A stretch of DNA of 64,000 nucleotides from DAITQM01 sp036832975. Its GTDB lineage: Bacteria; Pseudomonadota; Gammaproteobacteria; Xanthomonadales; Wenzhouxiangellaceae. Of the stretch, positions 9,051 through 18,444 are shown piece after piece (positions within the stretch are counted from its first letter, which is position 1; the number at the start of each line of letters is the position of its first letter). The translations under genes were made by a program, and so were the position numbers. The notes beneath the pieces were generated by a model that did no database searches, was not told the DNA's origin, and worked only from the letters and a program-made list of their open reading frames with translations. The DNA lies in NCBI GenBank assembly GCA_036832975.1, contig DAITQM010000001.1, positions 62,001 to 126,000 on the forward strand. The letters are read 5' to 3'.

Positions 9051-12000
9051 ATGCGCCTGACCACGATCAAACTTGCCGGCTTCAAATCTTTCGTCGATCC
9101 GACCACCATCCGTTTCCCGACGGCGATGACCAGCATCGTCGGCCCGAATGGCTGCGGTAAATCCAACATCATCGACGCCGTGCGCTGGGTGATGGGCGAA
9201 AGCTCGGCCCGGCAGTTGCGCGGCGAATCGATGAGCGATGTGATTTTCAATGGTTCCGGCAGCCGCAAACCGGTGGCCCAGGCCAGCGTCGAGTTGCTGT
9301 TCGATAACAGCGACGGCCGCGCCGGCGGCGAGTACGCGGCGTTCAGTGAAATCTCGGTCAAGCGTCAGGTCAGCCGCGACGGCCAGTCGCAGTACTACCT
9401 CAACGGCTCGCGCTGCCGGCGGCGCGACATCACCGATTTGTTTCTCGGCACCGGCCTCGGACCGCGCAGTTACTCGATTATCGAGCAGGGCATGATCTCC
9501 CAGATTGTCGAAGCCCGTCCCGAGGATCTGCGGCAGTACCTGGAAGAGGCGGCGGGTATTTCGAAGTACCGCGAGCGGCGGCGCGAAACCGAAAACCGGA
9601 TCGCCCATACCCGCGACAATCTGGCCCGCCTCAGCGATTTGCGCGACGAGGTGGGTAAACACCTCGACCGCCTGCAACGCCAGGCGCGGGCTGCGGAACG
9701 GTACAAAAAGCTGCAACTCGAGCACCGCCGGTTGAACGGGCGTAAGCTGGCCGGCGACTGGCAGGCGGCACATGCCCGCGCCCTGGAACTGGAAGCGAAA
9801 GGCCGGCAGCACGAGACCGAGTTGCAGGCGGCGATCGCGCGCCTGCGCCATGCCGAAGCGGAAAACGACAAACTCGGCGAAGACCGGGGCACCGCCCAGG
9901 AGACGTTCAACCAGGCACAGGCGGCGGTTTACGAAATCGGGGGAAAGATCGCCCGCTGCGAACAGGAAATCGCCCACCACCGCGAAATGGTCAAACGCCA
10001 GACGGCCGAACTGGAACAGGTCACTACCCAGCGGACCGAACTCGAAGGGCATTTGCAGGCCGATCAGGCTGCTTTGGACCAGGCGTTGACCGCCGAAGCG
10101 GAGATTCAGCCGGCGCTGGCCACGGCGCGCCAGCGGCTCGAACAGGCCGCGGCGGCAGCGGCCGCCGCCGAGCAGGCGCTCAAGAAAGCCGAGGCCGAGC
10201 GCCAAGCCCAGCAACAACGTCTGGCAGCCTGCCAGCGCGAGCGTGAACTGGCCGCCACCCGCAGCGAACATCTCGAACGCCAATTGCACGATGACCGGCA
10301 GCGGCACGCCACCTTGGCCGCTGAGTTGGTAGGGCTCGAACGGACCGCCCACGAACAATCCCTGGCCGCAGCACAAGCCCGGCTCGCCGAACTGACGGCA
10401 CTCAATGAACGAGCGCAGCGGGCCCACGACGAAGCGCAAACCGAACTCCACGCCGCACGGGCGCGTTGCGCGGCGCTTGGCGATGAGCTCAATAGCGAGC
10501 GCCAACAGCTTTCGGCCCTCGGTGCCCGCCTCGAATCGCTGACCGCCGTGCAACTCAGTGCCCTGGGAGCGGCCGACGAACGGCGGGCCGAATGGCTCGC
10601 ACCGCGCGGTCTGTCCCAGGCGCGCCGCCTGGCGGCGACCATCGAGGCCGATGAAACCTGGGTGGAAGCCATTGAAACCGTGCTCGGCGATTGGCTGCAA
10701 GCGGTGATGACTCCGGCCGACAGCACACTGCTCGCCGCCGAACTGGCGGCCACCGACGATTTGACGTTGACCGTGATGGACGCCGCCGATTCGACCGCGG
10801 ACGATCCTGCGTTCGCCCCGGCGTCGTTGGCGTCCCGCTGTCGCGGCCCGCTCGCCATGCGCCGCCTGTTGGCCGCCATCGAGTGCGCCGCCGACCTCGA
10901 CGCCGCCCTCGAACGCCTGCCGGCGTTACCGCCCGGCGGTTCGTTGATCACCCCCGACGGCACCTGGCTCGGAGCGGGTTGGATTCGAGTCAAGCGCGCC
11001 GGGAGCAGCGAAAGCGGGACGCTGAAACGCGAACAGACATTACGCGCGACGCGCGCCGATCTGGCCGCCGCCGAACGCCGGGCCGGCGAACTGGAAGAGC
11101 AACTGGCGGCGGCCCGCAGCGCACTCGAGCAGTGCGAACGGCGCCTCGAGGTGACCCGGGTGGCACTCGATGAGGCCCGCCGCGATCTGGCCGGGCAGCA
11201 AGTCACGGTCAGTACCGGCACCCGCCGGATCGAAGAGATCGTCAGCCGCGAAACCCGGTTGCAGGAAGAGTCGCAGCGACTTTCCGAGAAAATGACGACC
11301 GCCGAAAAACAATGGACCGACGATCGCGCCCGGGTCGAGGAATATGACCGCGAGATCGCCGAGCTGCAGGCGGCCGAGGCGCGGCTCGAGACCGATCTGG
11401 CCGCCGCCGGCGACGCGGTGCAGACTGCGGCCCACGCCCTGGAAGCGAGCCGCGAGGAGTGCCACGCCCAGGAAATCAAAAGCGAGGGTCTGCGCAGCTC
11501 GGCCGCCTCGCTACGCCAGGCGCTGGACCGGGCCGAACGGCAGCGGGCGCAATTGCTCGACCGGCAACAGAAGATCGAGTCCTTTCTCGCCGCCGGGGAC
11601 GCTCCTGAAACGGCGCTGCAAGCCGACCTCGACCGCCTGCTCAAGGCCCGCCTCGCAGCCGACCGCGAATTGACCGCCTGCCGCAGCGGGCTCGAAGCCC
11701 TGGTCGAGCAGCAGCGGCAGTTTGAACAGCAGCGGCAGAGTGCGGCGCGCGATAGCGATGCCTGCCGTGAGCAGCTCGAAGCGGCGCGCCTCGCCGCCCA
11801 GGAAGAGCAGTTGACGGCGCGCAACTTGGCGCGCCAGATCGAAGCACTGGCCGTCGACGAAACCCTCGAACAGTTGGTCGAGTCGCTGCCCGATGCCGCC
11901 GAGCAGACCGGCTGGGACGATGAATTGGCGCGCCTCGAACGCCGTATCGCCCGCCTCGAACCGGTCAACCTAGCGGCGATCAGCGAATACGAACAGGAAA

Positions 12001-12569
12001 GCGAACGCAAGCGCTACCTCGATGCCCAGGACAGCGACCTGAACGAAGCGTTGAGCACCCTGGAAAAAGCCATCGCCCGCATCGACCGGACGACACGTTC
12101 GCGCTTCGGCGAAACGTTCGAACGGGTCAATCGCACACTCGAAACGATGTTCCCGCGCCTGTTCGGCGGCGGCCATGCTTATCTCGAAATGACCAGTAAC
12201 GATCTTTTGACCACCGGCGTCGTCCTGATGGCCCGTCCGCCGGGAAAAAGGAACACCAGCATCCATCTGCTGTCCGGCGGCGAAAAAGCGCTGACCGCGG
12301 TGGCCTTCGTTTTCGCGATTTTCAACCTCAACCCGGCGCCGTTCTGCATGCTGGACGAAGTCGATGCCCCGCTCGACGACGCCAACGTCAGCCGTTTTTC
12401 GGCCCTGGTCACGGACCTGGCGGAGCAGGTGCAATTCATCATCGTCACCCATAACAAAACGACGATGGAAGGGGCGCAGCAGTTGCTCGGCGTCACGATG
12501 CGCGAGCCCGGCGTTTCGCGGCTGGTCAGCGTCGATCTGGAAGAGGCCGCGGCGCTGGCGGCGCGGTGA
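9051..12569 (+). CDS. smc: chromosome segregation ATPase SMC
   Basis: A 1172-residue SMC protein. Walker A is GPNGCGKS at residues 31-38; the ABC signature LLSGGEKALTA is near residue 1074 and Walker B (MLDEVDAPLDD) near residue 1100. Two long Gln/Glu/Ala-rich coiled coils flank a hinge around residues 500-680 (the segment beginning RRLAATIEADETWVEAIETVLGDW shows the hinge opening). It organises and compacts the chromosome. Length and architecture are normal. zipA follows after about 100 bases. The partner ScpAB genes are not in the window. Confidence 0.98.
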   Translation: MRLTTIKLAGFKSFVDPTTIRFPTAMTSIVGPNGCGKSNIIDAVRWVMGESSARQLRGESMSDVIFNGSGSRKPVAQASVELLFDNSDGRAGGEYAAFSEISVKRQVSRDGQSQYYLNGSRCRRRDITDLFLGTGLGPRSYSIIEQGMISQIVEARPEDLRQYLEEAAGISKYRERRRETENRIAHTRDNLARLSDLRDEVGKHLDRLQRQARAAERYKKLQLEHRRLNGRKLAGDWQAAHARALELEAKGRQHETELQAAIARLRHAEAENDKLGEDRGTAQETFNQAQAAVYEIGGKIARCEQEIAHHREMVKRQTAELEQVTTQRTELEGHLQADQAALDQALTAEAEIQPALATARQRLEQAAAAAAAAEQALKKAEAERQAQQQRLAACQRERELAATRSEHLERQLHDDRQRHATLAAELVGLERTAHEQSLAAAQARLAELTALNERAQRAHDEAQTELHAARARCAALGDELNSERQQLSALGARLESLTAVQLSALGAADERRAEWLAPRGLSQARRLAATIEADETWVEAIETVLGDWLQAVMTPADSTLLAAELAATDDLTLTVMDAADSTADDPAFAPASLASRCRGPLAMRRLLAAIECAADLDAALERLPALPPGGSLITPDGTWLGAGWIRVKRAGSSESGTLKREQTLRATRADLAAAERRAGELEEQLAAARSALEQCERRLEVTRVALDEARRDLAGQQVTVSTGTRRIEEIVSRETRLQEESQRLSEKMTTAEKQWTDDRARVEEYDREIAELQAAEARLETDLAAAGDAVQTAAHALEASREECHAQEIKSEGLRSSAASLRQALDRAERQRAQLLDRQQKIESFLAAGDAPETALQADLDRLLKARLAADRELTACRSGLEALVEQQRQFEQQRQSAARDSDACREQLEAARLAAQEEQLTARNLARQIEALAVDETLEQLVESLPDAAEQTGWDDELARLERRIARLEPVNLAAISEYEQESERKRYLDAQDSDLNEALSTLEKAIARIDRTTRSRFGETFERVNRTLETMFPRLFGGGHAYLEMTSNDLLTTGVVLMARPPGKRNTSIHLLSGGEKALTAVAFVFAIFNLNPAPFCMLDEVDAPLDDANVSRFSALVTDLAEQVQFIIVTHNKTTMEGAQQLLGVTMREPGVSRLVSVDLEEAAALAAR

Positions 12570-12674
12570 ATCCAGGGTATGACACAGGGCCGTTACCGGG
12601 GCATTGATCGATGGAAAGTTTGAGATAATCGGTCTTTGAATGTTCCCGTTCGGCAAAACCAACGGAGCGTGATC

Positions 12675-13409
12675 GTGAACTCACTGCGCCTGATTCTGCT
12701 GCTCGCCGGGCTGTTGATCCTCGCCGGCATCGTCGTGCACTACCATTACAAGCACCAACCGCGGCGCCCGGCGTTGCGCGGCGAGCGCCGCGAGCCGCGA
12801 ATTCTGCCGGTCGAAGACGAAGCGGAAAAAGACCCGAGCGCTGCGCCGCGCGAAGAAAGGCGCGGTGCGGCGCAACCGGTTGCCCGCCGTGGCTTGCCCT
12901 TTTTCGACGGCGGTGAGACCGGGCGTCCGGCATCTGACGCCGCACCCGCGCTGGGTGGTCTTGAGGCTGACGAGCGTGCAGAAAAAATTGTCGTTTTATA
13001 CCTCAAAGCGCGCGACGACCGGCGGATCAGCGGCGTCGAACTCCTCGACGCGGCGCTGAAAGCCGGGCTGGAATTCGGCGAGCGGCGGATCTTTCACCGC
13101 CTCGAGGAAGGGTCGGTGGAACCGGTATACAGCATGGCGAATCTAACGGCTCCCGGCGATTTCGATCCCGCCGAATGGAGCCGTTTCGCCACGCCCGGCG
13201 TCGCGTTATTCATGGTTCTGCCCGGTACGCGACCGGCGCTCGATCGGTGGGAAGCGATGCACGCCGCCGCCGAACGCCTGGCGCAACTGCTCGACGCCGA
13301 TCTGCTCGACGATGCGCGGTGCCGGGTCACCCGCCAACGCCTGGCCCAGTTGCGTGAACAGATGCGCGAGCACGACCGCCGCCACGGGGCGTCACCCGGC
13401 GCACAATGA
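12675..13409 (+). CDS. zipA: cell division protein ZipA
   Basis: Bitopic inner-membrane protein that tethers FtsZ. It has an N-terminal transmembrane helix (LILLLAGLLILAGIVVHYHY), a charged, Pro/Arg-rich linker, and a C-terminal ZipA FtsZ-binding domain from about residue 115 (IVVLYLKARDDRRISG to the end). I place the start at the GTG at 12675, which has GGAG 7 bases upstream; frames opening at 12636 or 12669 add residues before the anchor. The stop overlaps the ligA start (ATGA). The order smc-zipA-ligA is the Pseudomonas-type arrangement. Confidence 0.92.
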   Translation: MNSLRLILLLAGLLILAGIVVHYHYKHQPRRPALRGERREPRILPVEDEAEKDPSAAPREERRGAAQPVARRGLPFFDGGETGRPASDAAPALGGLEADERAEKIVVLYLKARDDRRISGVELLDAALKAGLEFGERRIFHRLEEGSVEPVYSMANLTAPGDFDPAEWSRFATPGVALFMVLPGTRPALDRWEAMHAAAERLAQLLDADLLDDARCRVTRQRLAQLREQMREHDRRHGASPGAQ

Positions 13410-15793
13410 ACACCGCCGCCCGGCGCATCCAGGCATTGCGCGCCGAAATCGCCGAGCACGATTACCGCTATTACGTCCTCGACGAGCCGCTGATCCCGGA
13501 CGCCGAATACGACAAGTTGCTGCGTGAACTCGAGGAACTCGAACGCCGCCACCCGGAATTCGACGATCCCGCTTCACCGACCCACCGCGTCGGCGGCAAG
13601 CCCGCCGCCGGCTTCACCGAAGTCCGCCACCGCGTGCCGATGCTGTCGCTAGCCAACGTCTTCGATGCGGCCGAGGCGTTGGCTTTTGACGAGCGCATAC
13701 GGCGCGGACTTGGCGTCACGATTGTCGATTACGTCGCCGAGCCGAAGCTCGACGGCCTGGCGATCAGCCTGCTGTATCGCGCCGGGCGCCTGGTCCGGGG
13801 TGCCACCCGCGGTGACGGCGAACGCGGTGAGGACGTCACCGCCAACGTCAGGACCGTCGGGGCGATCCCGCTTCGCTTGCGGCGCGCCGACTGGCCCGCC
13901 GATCTCGAGGTGCGCGGCGAAGTCTATATGCCGCTCGGCGGCTTCAAGGAATACAACCGCCAAATGCAGCAAACCGGCGGCAAGCCCCTGATCAATCCAC
14001 GCAACGGCGCGGCCGGCAGCCTGCGCCAACTCGACCCGGCGATCACCGCCTGCCGGCCGCTCAAGTTCTTCGCGTACCAGGCATTCGCCGGCGGCGAACC
14101 GATCCATGAGGCCTGGGGCCACAGCCATATTGCAGTGCTGCAAAAACTCAAAGCCTGGGGCCTGCCGGTCAACCCCGAAATCCGCCCCTGCCAGGGCATC
14201 GCCAAGTGCCTCGATTTTTACGCAGCGATGCTGCGCCAAAGAGGCGCTTTCGATTACGACATTGACGGCTGCGTTTACAAAGTAGACGATTTACGGCAAC
14301 AGGCGGCGCTCGGTTTCGTCAGCAAGGCGCCGCGCTTCGCATTCGCCCACAAATTCCCGGCTGAGGAAGCGCTGACTCGCCTTTTGGCGATCGATATTCA
14401 GGTCGGTCGCACCGGCATATTGACCCCGGTCGCCCGCCTCGAACCGGTATTCGTCGGCGGCGTGACGGTGACCAACGCCACCTTGCACAACGAGAACGAG
14501 ATCCACCGCAAAGACGTCCGGATTGGCGATCAGGTCATCGTTCGGCGGGCGGGCGACGTGATCCCCGAAATCGTATGCGCCGTGCGCGAAAAACGGCATG
14601 GCAAACCGCCGGTGTTTCGTCTGCCGGCGCGTTGTCCGGTGTGCGGCAGCCATACCCACCGCGATGAGGACGCCGCCGCCGTGCGTTGCAGCGGCGGGCT
14701 GTACTGCCCGGCGCAGCGCCGGCGGGCCCTGCTGCATTTCGCTTCGCGCCCGGCCATGGATATCGAAGGGCTCGGCGAGCGGATGGTCGATGATCTGGTC
14801 GCTTTCGATGTCGTCCATGACGTGGCCGATCTGTACCGCCTCACGGTGGATGATTTGTTGCACCTGAAGCGGCGCGCCGACGAACGGGACGGCACCGTGC
14901 CGAAAACCGTCGCCGCCGGCAAGGAAGCCCGGCGCTGGGCCGAAAATCTCATTGCCGCCATCGACCGCAGCCGGCAGACCGCGTTGCCGCGCTTGCTGTT
15001 CGCCTTGGGCATTCCCGAAGTCGGTGAGCAGACGGCGCGCGATCTGGCCGCCGCCTTTGGCCGGCTCGAACATCTCCGCCGCGCCGGCCGCTTGTTGCTG
15101 CTGGCGATCCCCGGCATCGGGCGCGTCGTGGCGCAAAAAATCGACGATTTTTTCGCCGAAAAACACAACCAGCAAGTGATCGACCGGCTGCTCGCCGCCG
15201 GCGTCGAATGCGCCGGCGAACAGGCGCCGGATGCGGCGCGCTTCGCGGCGCTCGAACCCATCGCCGACCTGCTGGCGGCGGCCGGCGATTTCGCTCTGCT
15301 GCCGCGCACCGCGGGCGGCGGGAAAACCTTGATCGGCAAGAAAGAACGCACCCGGCTCGCCGCCGCCTACCGCACCATCGACGACTTGCTGGCCGCCGGT
15401 GCTGGAGAGTTGACAGCCGCCGGTCTCGACCCTGGAACGGCCGCCGCCTTCGCCGCAGCGTTGCACACCCCGCCACTGGCGGTGGAATTGCCGGCGGCGG
15501 CCGAACTGCTGGCCGAGATCAAGGCCCAGTCCCGGCCGACCGTGGCCGCGCCGGCACCGCTGGCCGGACAGACTTATGTTTTGACCGGCACCTTGGAATC
15601 GATGACTCGCGATGAAGCGAAAGCGGCGCTGGAAGCGCGCGGCGCTCGGGTCAGCGGCAGCGTCTCGGCAAAAACCGCCGCCGTGATCGCCGGCGCCGAA
15701 CCGGGATCGAAGCTGACCAAGGCCCGACAACTGGGGGTCGCAGTGCTGGACGAAGACGCCTTTCGCCGGCTCCTCGCCGGCCAGTCCGGATGA
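13406..15793 (+). CDS. ligA: NAD+-dependent DNA ligase LigA
   Basis: A replicative ligase of 795 residues, longer than the usual 670. The adenylation motif KLDG carries Lys114; the OB fold, a Cys4 zinc finger (CPVC ... CSGGLYC), a helix-hairpin-helix region (about residues 520-600) and a C-terminal BRCT domain (starting PLAGQTYVLTGTL near residue 718) follow in order. About 115 residues lie between the HhH region and BRCT (about 604-717), an Ala-rich segment absent from the E. coli-length enzyme; Pseudomonas-type LigA proteins are similarly long. The start overlaps the zipA stop. Confidence 0.97.
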   Translation: MNTAARRIQALRAEIAEHDYRYYVLDEPLIPDAEYDKLLRELEELERRHPEFDDPASPTHRVGGKPAAGFTEVRHRVPMLSLANVFDAAEALAFDERIRRGLGVTIVDYVAEPKLDGLAISLLYRAGRLVRGATRGDGERGEDVTANVRTVGAIPLRLRRADWPADLEVRGEVYMPLGGFKEYNRQMQQTGGKPLINPRNGAAGSLRQLDPAITACRPLKFFAYQAFAGGEPIHEAWGHSHIAVLQKLKAWGLPVNPEIRPCQGIAKCLDFYAAMLRQRGAFDYDIDGCVYKVDDLRQQAALGFVSKAPRFAFAHKFPAEEALTRLLAIDIQVGRTGILTPVARLEPVFVGGVTVTNATLHNENEIHRKDVRIGDQVIVRRAGDVIPEIVCAVREKRHGKPPVFRLPARCPVCGSHTHRDEDAAAVRCSGGLYCPAQRRRALLHFASRPAMDIEGLGERMVDDLVAFDVVHDVADLYRLTVDDLLHLKRRADERDGTVPKTVAAGKEARRWAENLIAAIDRSRQTALPRLLFALGIPEVGEQTARDLAAAFGRLEHLRRAGRLLLLAIPGIGRVVAQKIDDFFAEKHNQQVIDRLLAAGVECAGEQAPDAARFAALEPIADLLAAAGDFALLPRTAGGGKTLIGKKERTRLAAAYRTIDDLLAAGAGELTAAGLDPGTAAAFAAALHTPPLAVELPAAAELLAEIKAQSRPTVAAPAPLAGQTYVLTGTLESMTRDEAKAALEARGARVSGSVSAKTAAVIAGAEPGSKLTKARQLGVAVLDEDAFRRLLAGQSG

Positions 15794-15824
15794 TGCCGGC
15801 CGCAAAAAAAAATCAGCCAAGGAC

Positions 15825-15852
15825 TTGCATTTTTTTTGCGATCGGGTAAAGT
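15825..15852 (+). promoter_or_regulatory. putative sigma-70 promoter for the candidate sRNA
   Basis: A TTGCAT -35-like box (15825-15830) and TAAAGT -10-like box (15847-15852) are separated by 16 bases in a locally A/T-rich stretch just after ligA. It points into a gene-free stretch that ends in an intrinsic terminator, which is the main reason to call it. Confidence 0.45.
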
Positions 15853-15858
15853 ATGGAA

Positions 15859-15972
15859 CATTCCGGTTCGGAAAAGCGCCCGCACCGCCCGACCGGCCAA
15901 TCGAATCCTCGCCAGGCCTTACGTCAGTTTGGCCTGTTTCGGCCCCGCTTCCTCAGTGGGGCCATTTTTTTT
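15859..15972 (+). ncRNA. candidate small RNA between ligA and the DUF4156 lipoprotein gene
   Basis: About 114 bases with a promoter-like element upstream, no credible ORF, and two stem-loops at the 3' end. The first stem is CAGGCC/GGCCTG (15913-15918 with 15931-15936); the second is the terminator stem followed by eight T. The antisense neighbour ends at 15986, so this is not its terminator. No known sRNA family was recognised. The alternative reading is a plain ligA 3' UTR with a distant terminator. Confidence 0.45.
15941..15972 (+). terminator. Rho-independent terminator
   Basis: Stem GGCCCCGC (15941-15948) pairs with GTGGGGCC (15956-15963), with one G-U pair and a 7-base loop, followed by A and eight T residues (15965-15972). 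It is oriented for plus-strand transcripts, either ligA read-through or the candidate sRNA. Confidence 0.85.
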
Positions 15973-15985
15973 GGTGCACCCGGCT

Positions 15986-16309
15986 TCAACGTTCAGCGGC
16001 GGCCGCGGGTGGCGGGCAATCGAACGCGGCGAAACGTTGCCGGCCGCCGGCCGGTGGGGCCAGCGGCTGGATAGCTTCGGCCCCCATCAAGCCGGCCTCG
16101 TTGCGCGCCAGCTTTTCGAGTTCGAGCGCCACTTTCTTGTCTTTGCGATCGATAAAACCGACCCGGTCGGCAACCGAGACCTCGATTTCGCCGCGTTGGG
16201 TGCAGTTCGCCGGCGGCGGCGTCCCGGCGTCGATGGCTTGGACCGCCACCCCCTCCGGTTGCAGTTTGACCCAGGTACAGCCGGCGGCCAGCCACAATAC
16301 GGCCAGCAC
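15986..16309 (-). CDS. DUF4156 domain lipoprotein
   Basis: A small lipoprotein: a hydrophobic run VLAVLWLAAGC ends in a lipobox Cys, followed by a DUF4156-like domain (VKLQPEGVAVQAI, then CTQRGEIEVSVADRVGFIDR and a conserved Asn-Glu-Ala segment GLMGAEAI). The start is unresolved. The GTG at 16309 gives a very short signal without basic residues, while the frame stays open upstream to 16468 but overlaps the preceding dioxygenase gene there. A rare start codon near 16340 or a sequence error would explain it. It follows asnS and the dioxygenase in the same direction. Confidence 0.7.
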   Translation of the reverse strand: MLAVLWLAAGCTWVKLQPEGVAVQAIDAGTPPPANCTQRGEIEVSVADRVGFIDRKDKKVALELEKLARNEAGLMGAEAIQPLAPPAGGRQRFAAFDCPPPAAAAER

Positions 16310-16349
16310 CGCGACTGTGGACTGACCCCGGTGGACGTGCAGACCGACG

Positions 16350-16889
16350 TCAGGGCGGTGGGTGAACCGCACCGCAGTGCCGGCAAGTGCGGTAGGCAAG
16401 ATGGCTGGCAAAGCGCGCGAAAATCGGCGCAAACTGGGTTTCGATATCGGTAAGGTGAAACGATTCACGGTAGATCTCCTGATCGCATCGCGGACAGAAC
16501 CAAATTACATGATCGAGTTCGCCCGCCTGCCGGCGGCGCTCGACGACCAGCCCGACACTACCGGCCGGGCGCTGCGGGGAATGCGCTACGCCGCCGGGCA
16601 ACAGCAGCATCTCGCCGGCGCCGATGACGATGTCGCGCCGCCGGCCGCCTTCGATCACCTGCAGCGTCATGTCGCCTTCGAGTTGATAGAACAGCTCAGG
16701 CCCTTGTTCGAGGTGAAAATCGCTGCGCCGGTTCGGGCCGCCGACGACCATCACGATGAACTCGCCCTCCGGCCAGAGCACGCGGTTGGCGACCGGTGGT
16801 TTCAGTTCGGCGCGATATTTTTCGATCCAGCGCGCCAGATGCAGCGGTGCGGGCAGGGTGGGGGAGATAGACATCGGCGTTTTAAACAT
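16350..16889 (-). CDS. 3-hydroxyanthranilate 3,4-dioxygenase
   Basis: A 179-residue cupin dioxygenase that opens 3-hydroxyanthranilate on the way to quinolinate (kynurenine route to NAD or tryptophan degradation). The cupin metal motif is visible around DFHLEQGPELFYQLEGD, with the later His in GGVAHSPQRP. The bacterial C-terminal rubredoxin-like Fe site is present as two CxxC pairs (CPRC and CRHC). The ATG at 16889 overlaps the asnS stop (TGATG); ATG 16874 is a close alternative. No kynureninase or kynurenine formamidase is nearby. Confidence 0.88.
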   Translation of the reverse strand: MFKTPMSISPTLPAPLHLARWIEKYRAELKPPVANRVLWPEGEFIVMVVGGPNRRSDFHLEQGPELFYQLEGDMTLQVIEGGRRRDIVIGAGEMLLLPGGVAHSPQRPAGSVGLVVERRRQAGELDHVIWFCPRCDQEIYRESFHLTDIETQFAPIFARFASHLAYRTCRHCGAVHPPP

Positions 16890-18289
16890 CAAAATGCGGC
16901 ATTGCCCGGCGTCCGCGGGTATGGAATCACGTCGCGGATATTGGCCAGCCCGGTGATGTAACTCAGCAGACGTTCGAAACCGAGGCCGAATCCGGCGTGC
17001 GGAACGCTGCCGTAGCGCCGGAGATCGAGATACCAGCGGTAAGTTTCGAGGTCGAGTCCCTGCGCGCGCATCCGGGCTTCGAGCACATCGAAGCGCTCCT
17101 CACGCTGCGCGCCGCCGATAATTTCGCCGATGCCGGGGGCCAGGACGTCGAGCGCCGCGACGGTGCGGCCATCGTCGTTTTGTCGCATATAGAACGCCTT
17201 GATCGCCGCCGGGTAATTCATCACGATCACCGGCGCCTGACAGTGCGTTTCGCTGAGATAGCGTTCGTGCTCGGTTTGCAGGTCGGCGCCCCAGGCGACC
17301 GGAAATTCGAATTGTCGAGCGGCGCGCGCCAGGATATCGATCGCCTCGCCGTAATCGAGCCGCTGGAAAGGCTGTTCGACCAGGCGCTCCAGCCTGGCGA
17401 TCGCCTCGGGTTCGACCTGTTCGGCGAAAAAACGCATATCCTCTGGGCATTCGGCGAGCACCGAGCGAAAGACCGCTTTCAGAAAATCCTCGGCCAGATC
17501 AGCCAGGTCGTTCAGATCGGCGAAGGCGATTTCCGGCTCGACCATCCAGAATTCGGCGAGGTGGCGGGCGGTATTGGAGTTTTCGGCGCGGAACGTCGGG
17601 CCAAAGGTATAGACCTTGGACAGCGCCAGGCAGTAAGCCTCGACGTTGAGCTGGCCGGAGACGGTCAGAAAGGTTTCACGGCCGAAAAAGTCCTGGCTGT
17701 AGTCGACGCCGCCCGCCGCAGTGCGCGGCGGGTTGGCCATCTCCAGCGTGCTGACCCGGAACATCTGGCCGGCCCCTTCGGCGTCGCTGGCGGTGATGAT
17801 CGGGGTGTTGATCCAGTAGTAGCCGTGGTCGGTGAAATAGCGGTGGATCGCCATCGCCGTCCGGTGGCGGATGCGGGTCAAGGCGCCGAAAGTATTGGTC
17901 CGCGGCCGGAGGTGGGCGACTTCGCGCAGGAACTCGAAACTGTGGGCTTTCGGCTGAATAGGGTAACGATCGGGATCGGCCACCTCGCCGATCAATGCGA
18001 AACGTTCGGCCAGCACCTCGAAGGCCTGGCCGCGGCCGGGCGAAGCCTGCACGATGCCGTCGCAGACGACGGCTGAGCCCGTCCCGGCGCGCAGCACGTC
18101 GTCCGGGTAATTGGCGAGCCGCTGTTCGGCGATCACCTGTAAATTGGCCTGCGAGGAACCGTCGTTGAGGTGGATGAACGACAGCCCCGCTTTCGAATCG
18201 CGACGGGTCCGGACCCAGCCGCGAACGGTGACTTTGGTGCCCGGCGCGGCAGCGCCGGCGAGCAGATCCTTGATCGGGAAATAAGTCAT
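16889..18289 (-). CDS. asnS: asparagine--tRNA ligase
   Basis: A class IIb synthetase of 466 residues. An N-terminal OB-fold anticodon domain (VTVRGWVRTRRDSKAGLSFI) is followed by the catalytic core with motif 2 (TFRAENSNTARHLAEFWMVEPE) and motif 3 (GFGLGFERLLSYITG). These sequences favour AsnRS over AspRS. I chose the ATG at 18289 (MTYFPIKDLL); the open frame extends another 58 codons upstream with no RBS. It is divergent from the A-type Fe-S carrier gene. Its presence suggests direct asparaginylation of tRNA-Asn. Confidence 0.96.
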   Translation of the reverse strand: MTYFPIKDLLAGAAAPGTKVTVRGWVRTRRDSKAGLSFIHLNDGSSQANLQVIAEQRLANYPDDVLRAGTGSAVVCDGIVQASPGRGQAFEVLAERFALIGEVADPDRYPIQPKAHSFEFLREVAHLRPRTNTFGALTRIRHRTAMAIHRYFTDHGYYWINTPIITASDAEGAGQMFRVSTLEMANPPRTAAGGVDYSQDFFGRETFLTVSGQLNVEAYCLALSKVYTFGPTFRAENSNTARHLAEFWMVEPEIAFADLNDLADLAEDFLKAVFRSVLAECPEDMRFFAEQVEPEAIARLERLVEQPFQRLDYGEAIDILARAARQFEFPVAWGADLQTEHERYLSETHCQAPVIVMNYPAAIKAFYMRQNDDGRTVAALDVLAPGIGEIIGGAQREERFDVLEARMRAQGLDLETYRWYLDLRRYGSVPHAGFGLGFERLLSYITGLANIRDVIPYPRTPGNAAF

Positions 18290-18444
18290 GATCGCTGGTA
18301 ATGATGATGGAGAACAAAGCGCTCGCCGGCGGCGCGAAGCGGGCTCGCCCAGGCGTTTGCCGAACCTACTATGATAGCCCAAGGCGGGTCGCGGATCGTC
18401 CGGACCGGACCCCGTTGGAGGCTCAGGCTCATGATAAAATTCGG

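Noticed and set aside
8880..10700. 606-residue minus-strand ORF across the start of smc
   Set aside because: Mirror of the SMC coiled-coil codons; the sequence is a periodic Gly/Leu/Phe-rich translation with no domain and no RBS.
10106..12010. 634-residue minus-strand ORF inside smc
   Set aside because: Ser/Arg-rich shadow of the coiled-coil region; smc on the other strand is complete and canonical.
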